Assembly: GCA_046262635.1 (NCBI GenBank)
Contig: JBHEMK010000115.1
Span: 1 to 15,191 of the forward strand
DNA length: 15,191 nt
Reading direction: 5' to 3'
Source: JBHEMK01 sp046262635
Lineage (GTDB): Bacteria; Actinomycetota; Thermoleophilia; Gaiellales; Gaiellaceae
The position numbers and the translations under genes are program-made. The notes under the pieces were generated by a model. The model was given only the letters and a program-made list of their open reading frames with translations. It ran no database searches and was not told the origin of the DNA. The stretch's first letter is position 1, and each line of letters starts with the position of its first letter. This document shows positions 1 through 7,394 of this stretch, one piece after another.

Positions 1-357
1 GCTCCGCGCATGGTGATAGTGCAAGCGGAACGTTGCGGCTCGGCCGCGGGCCAGTCAGCCTCGCCCGGCGTCGACCTCCGGAGTGCTTTCAACCGGACGC
101 GCTCGCTCTCAGCGACTCTCTCACAGCCGACAGGCAGAGCCTGGCCGCCTCAGGTCACCGGTCGACGGCTCGCCGGCCGCGAAATCCGTTTCCCTCCCCC
201 AGCCTCTCGACCGTCGCGTTGCATTCTCGGCGTGCACTCTCGGCGCAATAGCCAGGCTGTACGTACATCGTGACTTTCTGAGAGTCGAACCACGCGACGC
301 GCTCGTAGCACCCGCGCGCGTTCCCAGAAGGCTGCGAGCGCGCTCACGGCTCCAGGC
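1..357. other. non-coding stretch with no recognisable gene
   Basis: I see no convincing gene here. The short open frames on both strands are arginine/serine-rich translations without family resemblance, and I found no tRNA-like or CRISPR-like structure. The composition is somewhat less GC-rich than the neighbouring genes. The only structure visible is two short tandem duplications, at 220-245 and at 343-370, listed separately. It may be an intergenic spacer or a remnant of a decayed gene. Confidence 0.6.
220..245. repeat. imperfect 13-bp tandem duplication
   Basis: The unit tgcattctcggcg (220-232) is followed directly by tgcactctcggcg (233-245), differing at one base. It lies in the non-coding stretch and is probably a slippage product with no evident function. 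Confidence 0.6.
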
Positions 358-370
358 TCACGGCTCCAGG
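343..370. repeat. perfect 14-bp tandem duplication over a stop codon
   Basis: The unit ctcacggctccagg occurs at 343-356 and again, with no mismatch, at 357-370. The second copy encodes the last residues (LEP) and the TGA stop (358-360) of the leftward M24 peptidase. The first copy lies just beyond the stop. It looks like a recent replication-slippage event that left the protein end unchanged. Confidence 0.75.
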
Positions 371-1494
371 TTGTACGGGTAGTCGGTCAGATTCTCGCGG
401 CCGTCCTCGGTCACGAGCACGATGTCCTCGAGCCGGACCCCGCCGTAGTTGTGACGGTACAGGCCGGGCTCGAGAGTGATCACATCGCCGGGAACGAGGT
501 CGTCGCCGATCCGGCTGACCCAGGGCCGCTCGTGCACCTCCAGTCCGACGCCGTGGCCGAGCCCGTGGAAGAAACCATCCTCCAGCACCTCGCCCGGCTC
601 CTTGTGGAGGGGCGTCTTGTAGCCGGCCTCGTGAAAGTAGTCGCAGGCCTCCTCCATCAGCCTTCGCCCGTTGACGCCGGGCCGCGTCGAGGCAAGCGCG
701 CGGTCGAGTGCCCCCTTGGCGAGCCGGTGGTATTCGAGGATCTCGTCGGGGGGGTCGCCGACGACGTAGGTGCGGGTCATGTCCGAGTAGCAACCAGTCT
801 CGCGGTCGCGCGGGAAGAGGTCGAAGACGATGGGCTCGTTCGGCGCGATCCGGCCGTGCCCCATCTCGTGGCCGATCGCGGTCTGGGCGCCGTGCGAAAC
901 GATGAACTCCTCGGCTGCGACGCCGTGCTCGCCGAACACGTTCTCGACGACGCGCTTGATCCACTCGCAGGTGAGCGGCTCGCCGTCGACCATGAGCGTC
1001 CCGTTGGACGGCGTGGCGCCGCGGAGCAGCTCGCGCGCGGCATCGAGCGCGGCCTCGCAGGCCCGTTGCGCATGTCGGATCCCTGCAACTTCTGTCGCGC
1101 TTTTGCGGCGGCGGCGGCCCTCGAACAGCTCACGGTCAACCTGAATGTGGACACCGTTCGCGCGCAGGTGGTCGGCGAGCTCCAGCGGGAAGGTCGGCGG
1201 CACCGCGGCTCGCTGGATCCCCAGTTCGCGGCAGGCGCGGACGGCGATCTCGCGGCCGAGCTCGTGGTACACGAGGCCCTGTGCGATCAGCTCGTCCTGG
1301 CCGAAGCGCTCCAAAGTCAGTACCTCGACCTCGGGCGCCGCAACGCGGACGCGCACGGCCTCGAGGGACGAGACGACGGCGACGCGGCGGCCGTCGCGCT
1401 CGAGGTAGAGGAATGCGTCCGGCACGGGAAGCGGCACCTCGTGCCGCAGCTCCGGCGATCGGATCGAGTCGGCGTGGATCAGCACGTCGGACAC
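358..1494 (-). CDS. M24-family metallopeptidase (Xaa-Pro aminopeptidase/prolidase-like)
   Basis: This 378-residue protein has the creatinase N-terminal domain (about 1-125) and the pita-bread M24 domain (about 135-378). The five expected metal ligands are present: D225 (in FDLFP), D238 (in YSDMTRTY), H314 (in GLGHGVGL), E342 (in LEPGLY) and E356 (in VRLEDIVLV). Proteins of this family remove N-terminal residues before proline or split Xaa-Pro dipeptides in the cytoplasm, using two Mn/Co/Zn ions. The exact substrate cannot be read from sequence. The open frame continues far upstream to about 1950, but that part is arginine-rich and overlaps the divergent pseudogene. I chose the GTG at 1494 because homology-like sequence begins there and a TAGGAT hexamer sits 7 bp upstream, suggesting a leaderless transcript. 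It stands alone, divergent from its neighbour. Confidence 0.88.
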   Translation of the reverse strand: MSDVLIHADSIRSPELRHEVPLPVPDAFLYLERDGRRVAVVSSLEAVRVRVAAPEVEVLTLERFGQDELIAQGLVYHELGREIAVRACRELGIQRAAVPPTFPLELADHLRANGVHIQVDRELFEGRRRRKSATEVAGIRHAQRACEAALDAARELLRGATPSNGTLMVDGEPLTCEWIKRVVENVFGEHGVAAEEFIVSHGAQTAIGHEMGHGRIAPNEPIVFDLFPRDRETGCYSDMTRTYVVGDPPDEILEYHRLAKGALDRALASTRPGVNGRRLMEEACDYFHEAGYKTPLHKEPGEVLEDGFFHGLGHGVGLEVHERPWVSRIGDDLVPGDVITLEPGLYRHNYGGVRLEDIVLVTEDGRENLTDYPYNLEP

Positions 1495-1501
1495 GGCGCG
1501 G

Positions 1502-1507
1502 ATCCTA
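1502..1507 (-). promoter_or_regulatory. putative -10 element, leaderless M24 peptidase promoter
   Basis: TAGGAT on the minus strand ends 7 bp before the GTG start at 1494, so transcription would begin at or very near the start codon. No Shine-Dalgarno sequence is present. It sits in the 23-bp gap between two divergent genes. The assignment rests on the TANNNT pattern and spacing only. Confidence 0.4.
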
Positions 1508-1517
1508 TCCGCCTCGG

Positions 1518-2135
1518 ATGACGATCTTCCGCCCTGCCGAGGAAGCATGCCTGCGGGAGCTCTTCGCCGGCCTCGAACGGCCGGTCGAGCTCCTGCTCGC
1601 GCTGGGGCCGGACTCGACGCCGATGCCGGGGACCAGGGACATCGACTTCGGCGGGCAGGCGACGCGCTTGTGCAGGCCCTCGCGGCCTCTCGGAGGCGGT
1701 CTCGACGCGGATCGAGGAGGAGCCGTCGGGGTTCGAGCGCTTCCCCTCGGTCGACGTGCGGCCCGAAGGCGAGGACACGGGCATCCGCTCTGGCGGTCTG
1801 CCGTTTGGATACGAGCTCTCGTCGCTCGTTGGCGCCGTCGTGGCGGCGGGGCACCGTGCGTCGGGCCTCGCTCCGGAGTCGGTCAAGGCGCGGCGCGCGC
1901 TCGAACGGGACCTCGCGATCGATGTCTTCGTCACGCCGAACTGACCGCATTGCCCGCCGGCCGTGCTGCTGGCGTACCGCTGTGCCCTCGCCTCGCCCCG
2001 CGTGCGAGCGACGGCGATCGAGGCGACCGCGTTCCCCGGCGCGATGGGTGTCTGGTCGACGGCGTCACGCAGGACGAGGGAGCGGTGCCGGAGCGGGTCT
2101 TCCTCCAGCGCCTGCTCCCGCCTTCGTTCCAGTGA
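1518..2135 (+). pseudogene. decayed thioredoxin-fold protein disulfide oxidoreductase
   Basis: The translation matches a glutaredoxin-like protein disulfide oxidoreductase, but only if the reading frame is changed several times. It begins at ATG 1518 (MTIFRPAEEACLRELFAGL) and continues to about 1660. A short piece (DALVQALAAS) then lies in a second frame, and the main body (EAVSTRIEEEPSGFERF, GLPFGYELSSLVGAV, DLAIDVFVTP) in a third. The last part (VPERVFLQRLL, stop 2133-2135) is in another frame. The redox motif, expected as CPHC, reads TGA-Pro-His-Cys at 1942-1953, so the first catalytic cysteine codon is a stop. The segment expected between the EATAFP stretch and the C-terminal piece is also shortened. 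Together these changes argue for a dead gene. A selenocysteine reading of the TGA alone would not repair the frames. Codon composition is like that of the neighbours. Confidence 0.72.
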
Positions 2136-2197
2136 GCGATCGCCTTGTGGCTTGGCGGGGGCACGCGGGCGTCCGACGCATGGCCGAAGGGCGTCAC

Positions 2198-2203
2198 TAG
2201 ACT
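2198..2203 (+). promoter_or_regulatory. putative -10 element before the amidohydrolase/Mo-hydroxylase operon
   Basis: TAGACT lies 6 bp before the GTG start at 2210, again placing the predicted transcript start at or next to the start codon. No Shine-Dalgarno sequence is visible. It would drive the long rightward gene cluster. Confidence 0.4.
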
Positions 2204-2209
2204 CCGAGC

Positions 2210-3358
2210 GTGGAGGACGCGCTCGAGCGAGCCCAGCAACTCGTCGACGACTGGGACGGACGGCTGCAGCAGGAGCTGCCGAAGGGCGTTGAGATCTTCG
2301 ACGCCCACGTTCACCTCGGCCACGACATCGACGGGATGAGCGGCGTCTTCGAGGATCTCGAGCGCATCCAGACCCGCTATGGCATCACGAAGGCCTTCAT
2401 GTTCTGCCTGGACGAGCCCGACCGTGAGCCCGCCTTCCGGGCGGGGAACGACCGCTCGCTCGCCTTCGCCGAGCGCTCGGGCGGCCGCCTCATCCCGTTC
2501 GTGCGTCTCGACCTGACCGAGTCGCCGATCGAGGAGGCGAGGCGCTGCCTCGCCCTCGGCGCGCGCGGGATCAAGCTCCACCCGCGCGCACAGCGATTCC
2601 TGCTGAACGACGACCGGCTCGCGCCGATCTTCGAGCTCGCGGCGGCCGAACGGGTGCCGATCCTGATCCACGGCGGCCGCGGCCTGCCGCCGATCGCCGA
2701 CGACCTCGCACGACTCGTCGAGCAGTTCCCCGAGGCGCAGCTGATCATCGCGCACGCGGGGATTGCCGACCTGGAGGCCCTCGCGACCCGGCTCGCCGGC
2801 AAGCCGGGCGTCTTCTGGGACACGTCGGTCTGGAGTCCGATCGACCTGCTCGACTTCTACCGGCGGGTTCCGCCCGAGCAGGTCGTGTGGGCATCCGACT
2901 ACCCCTACGGCCAACAGCCGGCCTCCCTCCTGATCGGAATCCGCACCGCCCGCATGGCCGGTTTCGACGGGGAGCAGCTGCGGGAGATGCTCTCGGGCAA
3001 CGCGTGCCGGATCGCCGCCGGAGACGCCCCGCTCGAGCCGAGCAAGCCGATCGGCGGCGACACCTTCAGCCAGCCGATGCAACTCGCGCGGATCCACCAG
3101 TATCTCTCGATGGCCACGCCGCTCCTCTGGACGCGGCAACCCGACTCGGTCGGCGTCCTCGGGCTGGCGCTGAACGCGTGCCAGGAGACGGACGGCATCG
3201 CCCACGAGGTCGAGCAGATCCGCGACCTGCTCGAGACCGCGCGCGACCTCTGGCGCTCGCTGCCCGAGGAGGAGGAGCCCGACCGGATCGCCGCCGCTCG
3301 CGCCACCTTCAGGCTGATCCACCTCGCCGACATCCTCGCGGTGACGACGAGTGCCTGA
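2210..3358 (+). CDS. amidohydrolase-family TIM-barrel metal hydrolase with helical C-terminal extension
   Basis: This 382-residue protein shows the amidohydrolase-2 (PF04909-like) metal site: H33 and H35 in DAHVHLG, H154 in LIHGGRG, H182 in IIAHAGI, and the catalytic D230 in ASDYPYG. A KLHPR motif is also present. The family hydrolyses or decarboxylates small cyclic or carboxylated substrates with one divalent metal ion. The substrate here is unknown. After the barrel (about residue 270) comes a roughly 110-residue helical, charged tail that I do not recognise. The GTG at 2210 was chosen for the TAGACT hexamer just before it. The stop overlaps the next gene's GTG by 8 bp, so translation is probably coupled to the molybdenum hydroxylase. 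That suggests the two enzymes act on the same pathway, for example opening a ring after hydroxylation (inference). Confidence 0.85.
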   Translation: MEDALERAQQLVDDWDGRLQQELPKGVEIFDAHVHLGHDIDGMSGVFEDLERIQTRYGITKAFMFCLDEPDREPAFRAGNDRSLAFAERSGGRLIPFVRLDLTESPIEEARRCLALGARGIKLHPRAQRFLLNDDRLAPIFELAAAERVPILIHGGRGLPPIADDLARLVEQFPEAQLIIAHAGIADLEALATRLAGKPGVFWDTSVWSPIDLLDFYRRVPPEQVVWASDYPYGQQPASLLIGIRTARMAGFDGEQLREMLSGNACRIAAGDAPLEPSKPIGGDTFSQPMQLARIHQYLSMATPLLWTRQPDSVGVLGLALNACQETDGIAHEVEQIRDLLETARDLWRSLPEEEEPDRIAAARATFRLIHLADILAVTTSA

Positions 3359-3785
3359 GCTGCGCGTGAACGGTGGCGCCTACACCTTCGAGGCGCCGGT
3401 CGGCGAAAGCCTCGCCGCGGTCCTGCGCGAGCGCCTCGGCCTGACGGGGACGAAGATCGCCTGCAACGAGGGTCACTGCGGCGCCTGCACCGTGCAGGTG
3501 GACGGCGTCCCAACGCTCTCGTGCATCACGCTCGTGCATACGGTCGAGGGCGAGGTGACGACGATCGAGGGCCTGCGCGACCACCCGCTCGTCCAGTCGT
3601 TCGCCCGCGCCGACGCGGTCCAGTGCGGTTTTTGCACGCCGGGCCAGATCGTCTCGGCCGCCGCGCTCGTCGAGGGGGTGCCGGAGCCGACGCCCGAGCA
3701 GATCCGGCACCGAATGGCTGGCAACCTCTGCCGCTGCGGCACCTATCCGAAGATCGAGGAGGCGATTCGCACGTGGCGCGACTGA
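3351..3785 (+). CDS. molybdenum hydroxylase small subunit, two [2Fe-2S] clusters
   Basis: This 144-residue protein is a standard xanthine dehydrogenase/CO dehydrogenase-type iron-sulfur subunit. The N-terminal plant-type ferredoxin fold holds C38, C43, C46 and C58 (in CNEGHCGAC and the later SCITL). The C-terminal helical domain holds C92 and C95 (QCGFCTPGQ) plus C127 and C129 (NLCRCGTY). It passes electrons from the molybdenum site to the FAD subunit. Length is typical (about 150-170 in relatives). The GTG start overlaps the amidohydrolase stop by 8 bp and the gene end overlaps the large subunit by 13 bp. Gene order is small-large-medium. The true substrate of the complex cannot be told from this subunit. 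Confidence 0.93.
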   Translation: MPELRVNGGAYTFEAPVGESLAAVLRERLGLTGTKIACNEGHCGACTVQVDGVPTLSCITLVHTVEGEVTTIEGLRDHPLVQSFARADAVQCGFCTPGQIVSAAALVEGVPEPTPEQIRHRMAGNLCRCGTYPKIEEAIRTWRD

Positions 3786-6025
3786 TCCGGACCGAGAAGG
3801 AGGTCGAGGGCAGGTACGAGGAGGTTTGGCTCGTCGTCGAGGAGGACCCGCTCGAGCAGTGGCCCGCGGGGCCGCTGACGACCGTCGGCCGGCCCGCCCC
3901 GCGACAGGACGCGCTCGAGCGCGGCCGTGGCGAGGCCCGCTTCACCGCCGACCTCCACTTCCCGGGGATGCTTCACACCGCCGTTCTGCGCAGCCCACAC
4001 GCCCATGCCCGCGTGAGGGAGCTCGACCTTGCGCCGGCGCTCGGGGAGCCCGGCGTGCGCGGCGCGCTGGGGCCGGGCGAGCTCGAGCAGCTGACGCACG
4101 AGTGCGGCTACGTCGGCGCACCGGTCGCGGCGGTCGCCGCCGACCCCTTCGGACAGGCGCGGCGGGCGCTCGAGCTGATCGACGTCGAGTGGGAGATCCT
4201 CGAGCCGCTGATCGATCCCGACGAGGCGGTCGCGCGCGACCAGGTCCTGCAGGAGGCCCGCAGCTCCGAGCGCGGCGACTTCGAGCGTGCTCTCGCCGGC
4301 TCGGACCTCGTCATCGAGGCCGAGTACCGCACGCAGACCGTCCTCCACAACTCGATGGAGACCCACCAGGCCGTCTGCCGCTGGGAGGGCGAAACGCTCG
4401 AGGTCTACATCTCGACGCAGTACATCTGGGGGATCCGGGAAGCGGTCGCCTCGCAGCTCGGGCTCCCGCCCGACCGGGTCCGGGTCATCTGCGAGTACAT
4501 GGGCGGCGGTTTCGGCTCGAAGAACGACCCGGGCGAATACACCTTCGTCGCTGCCGAGCTCGCCAAGCGCACGGGCCGCGCCGTGCGCTGCGCGCTGACC
4601 CGGCGCGAGGAGCACCTCGCCGCCGGCAACCGCAACGCGACGATCCAGCGGCTGAAGGTGGGCGCCCGCTCGGACGGGGCGATCGTCGCGCTCGGGGGCG
4701 ACTTCGTCAACGCCGTCGGCTGGTCGGGCTGGGTGGCCGGCACCGACGGCCCGATGCAGATGCTGTACGACTGCGACAACGTGCGGACGACGCTTCACGG
4801 CGCAAAGCTGAACACGGCACCGATGAAGGCATTTCGCGCTCCGGGCTACGTCGAGGGCACGTTCGGGCTCGAGTGCCTGCTCGACGAACTCGCAGCCGGG
4901 CTCGGCGTCGACCCGCTCGAGCTGCGCCGTCAGAACTACGCACACGCGACCGACTCGCGACCGTACTCCTCGAAGAACCTGATGGAGTGCTATGCGCGCG
5001 CCGAGCCGCACTGGGAGCGCCGCCGCGAGGTGCGTGCCCGCTCGGACGAGACCTGGAAGTACGGCGTCGGCCTCGCCAGCCAGGTCTGGTACGGCGGCGG
5101 CGGCCCGCCCTCGTATGCCTGGATCCGCGTCGGCTCCGACGGCCGGGCGACCGTCGTCACCGCGATGCAGGACATCGGCACCGGCTCGCGGACGGCGATG
5201 GCGCAGATCGCCGCGGAGGAGCTCGGTGTCCCGCTCGACCGCGTCCGCGTCGAACTCGGCGACTCCGCGCGCGGGCCGTTCGCATCGATCTCGGCCGGCT
5301 CGTCGACCACGCCCTCGATGGGCCCTGCCGTCCGTGCTGCGGCGGCGGACGCCAGACGGCAGATCCTCGAGATCGCGGCGCAGCGCTACGACCTCGAGGA
5401 GCGCGTGCTGGAGATCAGAGGCGGCATCGTCGTCTCCGCCGACGGCAATCTCTCGACCCCTCTCGAGGAGGTGGTCGGTCTCCTCGATGCCGCACAGGTC
5501 CTCGGCAAGGGCGCGCGCGGCCCCAACCCAACCGGGATGCAGGTGCTGACCTTCGGTTGCCAGGTCGCCGAGGTCGCCGTCGACGTCGAGACCGGCGAGG
5601 TGCGCGTGCTCCGCGTCGCCGCGATCCACGACGTCGGCCGGGTGATCAACCCGCTCGGCGCCTCGAGCCAGGTCGAGGGCGGGATCATCCAGGGGATCGG
5701 CCACACGCTCAGCGAGGAGCGCCTGCTCGATGCCGAGACGGGAATCCCGCTGACCCAGTCGCTCGATGCGTACCGAATGCCGACGATCGCCGATGTCCCC
5801 GAGATCATCACCGAGCTGATCGACGCGCCGGACCAGCACCTGACGAACCTCGGCGCCAAGGGGCTCGGCGAACCGCCGATCGTCCCGACCGCCGCGGCGA
5901 TCGCCAACGCGATCCGCGACGCGACAGGGGCTGACATCCGCTCGCTCCCGATCACCCGCGACGAGATGCTGAAGGCGCTGAAGGCCGCGAAGAGCAAGCA
6001 GCGTGGAGCTCCGGCAGCCGTCTAG
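3773..6025 (+). CDS. molybdenum hydroxylase large (molybdopterin-binding) subunit, xanthine dehydrogenase family
   Basis: This 750-residue protein contains the family signatures MGGGFGSK (residues 243-250), AFRAPG (353-358) and, near the C-terminus, GLGEPP with the presumed catalytic glutamate E700. It binds the molybdopterin cofactor and hydroxylates an aromatic, heterocyclic or aldehyde carbon using water. I see no CO-dehydrogenase AYXCSFR loop, so CO is an unlikely substrate. Residues 1-37 form an acidic, Trp-containing tail (EKEVEGRYEEVWLV, then DPLEQWPAGPL) before the usual start of the family at VGRPAPRQD. The frame stays open further upstream, but GTG 3773, overlapping the small subunit by 13 bp, is the first start giving sensible sequence. 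Length is close to that of the cofactor domains alone, as usual for three-subunit enzymes. Confidence 0.92.
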   Translation: MARLIRTEKEVEGRYEEVWLVVEEDPLEQWPAGPLTTVGRPAPRQDALERGRGEARFTADLHFPGMLHTAVLRSPHAHARVRELDLAPALGEPGVRGALGPGELEQLTHECGYVGAPVAAVAADPFGQARRALELIDVEWEILEPLIDPDEAVARDQVLQEARSSERGDFERALAGSDLVIEAEYRTQTVLHNSMETHQAVCRWEGETLEVYISTQYIWGIREAVASQLGLPPDRVRVICEYMGGGFGSKNDPGEYTFVAAELAKRTGRAVRCALTRREEHLAAGNRNATIQRLKVGARSDGAIVALGGDFVNAVGWSGWVAGTDGPMQMLYDCDNVRTTLHGAKLNTAPMKAFRAPGYVEGTFGLECLLDELAAGLGVDPLELRRQNYAHATDSRPYSSKNLMECYARAEPHWERRREVRARSDETWKYGVGLASQVWYGGGGPPSYAWIRVGSDGRATVVTAMQDIGTGSRTAMAQIAAEELGVPLDRVRVELGDSARGPFASISAGSSTTPSMGPAVRAAAADARRQILEIAAQRYDLEERVLEIRGGIVVSADGNLSTPLEEVVGLLDAAQVLGKGARGPNPTGMQVLTFGCQVAEVAVDVETGEVRVLRVAAIHDVGRVINPLGASSQVEGGIIQGIGHTLSEERLLDAETGIPLTQSLDAYRMPTIADVPEIITELIDAPDQHLTNLGAKGLGEPPIVPTAAAIANAIRDATGADIRSLPITRDEMLKALKAAKSKQRGAPAAV

Positions 6026-6845
6026 CGCCGAGGAAGCGGTCGGCCTCCTCGGGAACGGCTCGGTTGCGCTCGCCGGCGGCACCGAGCTCGTGCCCCTGCT
6101 CCGGGAGGGCCTCGCGAGCGCCGAGCGGCTCGTCCACGTCCGCCGCGCCGTGCCCCGCGGCATCCAAGGCACGCGCATCGGAGCGGGCACGACCCTCGCC
6201 GAGCTCGAGGCCGACACGCGGGTCCCAGCAGCACTGCGGGAGGCGTGCGCGCAGGCCGCCTCGCCGCAGCTCCGTGCAATGGGCACCGTCGGCGGCAACC
6301 TGCTCCAGGCGACGCGCTGCTGGTACTGGCGGCTCGACTTCCCCTGCTTCCTCCACGGCGGTGACCGCTGCCATGCGAGGCAGGGCCAGCACCGCGAGCA
6401 CGCGATCTTCGGCAACGAGCTCTGCGCCTCGGCCCATCCTTCCGACGTTGCCGCCGCCCTGCTCGCGCTGGGGACGACGCTGCGTACGACGGCACGGGAG
6501 CTGCCGCTCGCCGGCCTCTACCGGCTGCCGACGGAGGAGGATCGAACGACGACGACCCTCGCCGCCGACGAGCTCATCCTCGAGCTGGACGTGCCGGCCC
6601 CAGCGGCGAGTGTGTACCTCAAGGCCGCGGACCGCCGGAAATGGTCGTTCCCGCTCGTCGGCGTTGCCGCCGCGCGCTCCGAGGGGGAGACTCGGATTGC
6701 CTGCGCCGGGATAGCTCCCATCCCCTGGCCGCTTGCCACGAGCGACGATCTCGACAGCGCAACGCCGCTCCCCGGCAACGCTTACAAGGCGCAGATCGCA
6801 CGCGCCCTGGTTCGCCGCGCGGTCGCCGAAATTTCCACCCGCTAG
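6003..6845 (+). CDS. molybdenum hydroxylase FAD-binding medium subunit with probable extra [4Fe-4S] cluster
   Basis: This 280-residue protein has the flavin motifs LAGGTEL (near residues 23-29) and MGTVGGNLLQ (around 96-105), followed by the CO dehydrogenase flavoprotein C-terminal fold. It takes electrons from the 2Fe-2S subunit. A cysteine-bearing insertion follows the second FAD motif: C106, C115, C123 and C141. The TRCWYWR, PCFL, DRCHARQG and LCAS contexts resemble the segment that holds a [4Fe-4S] cluster in the FAD subunits of 4-hydroxybenzoyl-CoA reductase and the periplasmic aldehyde oxidase PaoB (recalled family knowledge). The GTG start lies 23 bp inside the large subunit gene, so translation is coupled. 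The protein has no twin-arginine signal. Confidence 0.9.
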   Translation: MELRQPSSAEEAVGLLGNGSVALAGGTELVPLLREGLASAERLVHVRRAVPRGIQGTRIGAGTTLAELEADTRVPAALREACAQAASPQLRAMGTVGGNLLQATRCWYWRLDFPCFLHGGDRCHARQGQHREHAIFGNELCASAHPSDVAAALLALGTTLRTTARELPLAGLYRLPTEEDRTTTTLAADELILELDVPAPAASVYLKAADRRKWSFPLVGVAAARSEGETRIACAGIAPIPWPLATSDDLDSATPLPGNAYKAQIARALVRRAVAEISTR

Positions 6846-6851
6846 CATCCC

Positions 6852-7394
6852 GTGCTCCGCGTGCACCTCCGGCTCCTGGCACTCCTGCTCCTCGCCGCCC
6901 CCGCGGGCGTCGGCGCAGCTGCGGCCTCGAAGGACGCGCGGGCCGCACACGTGCGCTCCCGGTTTCCGGCCCTGCCTGGCCGCGGCCGCCGCGGTGCCGA
7001 GGCCTGCCGGATCCCGCACCGGTTCCGTTCTGCGTTCGAGCGGGCGGCGAGGAAGACCGGGTTCCAGCTCTCGATGCTCGTCGCCGTCGCGCAGGAGTCG
7101 CAGTTCCAGCCAAAAGCCGGCTCATCGGCCGACGCGCGCGGGCCGCTGCAGGTGCTGCCCTCGACAGCGGCATCGCTGAGGCTCGATCCGAACGAGCCTG
7201 CCTCGAACGTCCTGGCCAGGGCCCGCTATCTGAAGATTCTGCTCGATCGCCGTCAGTCGACCGGCGGCGCCCTCGCGGCCTACAACGCGGGCGCGAAGGC
7301 GATCGACCGCGCCGGCCGGCCGTCCGCCGACGAGACGCTCACCTCCGTCGCCAACGTCCGGACGCGGTGGCGCGCGCTCGCCGGCTGCTTCTAG
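6852..7394 (+). CDS. secreted lytic transglycosylase (SLT domain)
   Basis: This 180-residue protein starts with a signal peptide (about 1-25, hydrophobic LRLLALLLLAAPAGVGAAAA). It carries a lysozyme-like SLT domain (about 55-175). E82 in VAQESQF is the likely catalytic acid. The following GPLQVLPSTA and LAAYNAG (residues 141-147) match family motifs. Such enzymes cut glycan strands of peptidoglycan outside the membrane, forming anhydro-muramyl ends. There is no cell-wall binding or LysM domain, so it is a minimal form. It begins 6 bp after the FAD subunit stop and its end overlaps the probable start of the isomerase gene by 28 bp, so it belongs to the same rightward run, although its role is cell-envelope related. 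Confidence 0.82.
   Translation: MLRVHLRLLALLLLAAPAGVGAAAASKDARAAHVRSRFPALPGRGRRGAEACRIPHRFRSAFERAARKTGFQLSMLVAVAQESQFQPKAGSSADARGPLQVLPSTAASLRLDPNEPASNVLARARYLKILLDRRQSTGGALAAYNAGAKAIDRAGRPSADETLTSVANVRTRWRALAGCF

Noticed and set aside
1942..1944. TGA at the CxxC cysteine read as a functional selenocysteine
   Set aside because: Other frame breaks in the same gene cannot be fixed by selenocysteine insertion, and I can see no clear hairpin after the TGA by eye, so I list it as a pseudogene and leave the idea as a check.
1495..1950. Extension of the M24 peptidase open frame upstream to 1950
   Set aside because: The extra sequence is arginine-rich, unlike the family, and lies antisense to the pseudogene remnant; the family sequence begins at 1494.
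3521..3772. Longer N-terminus for the molybdopterin subunit, inside the small subunit gene
   Set aside because: This part is an out-of-frame reading of the small subunit, proline/arginine-rich; family sequence starts after 3773.
3743..6415. 890-residue leftward open frame antisense to the Mo hydroxylase genes
   Set aside because: A GC-rich shadow frame with no family resemblance; the plus-strand proteins explain the region fully.
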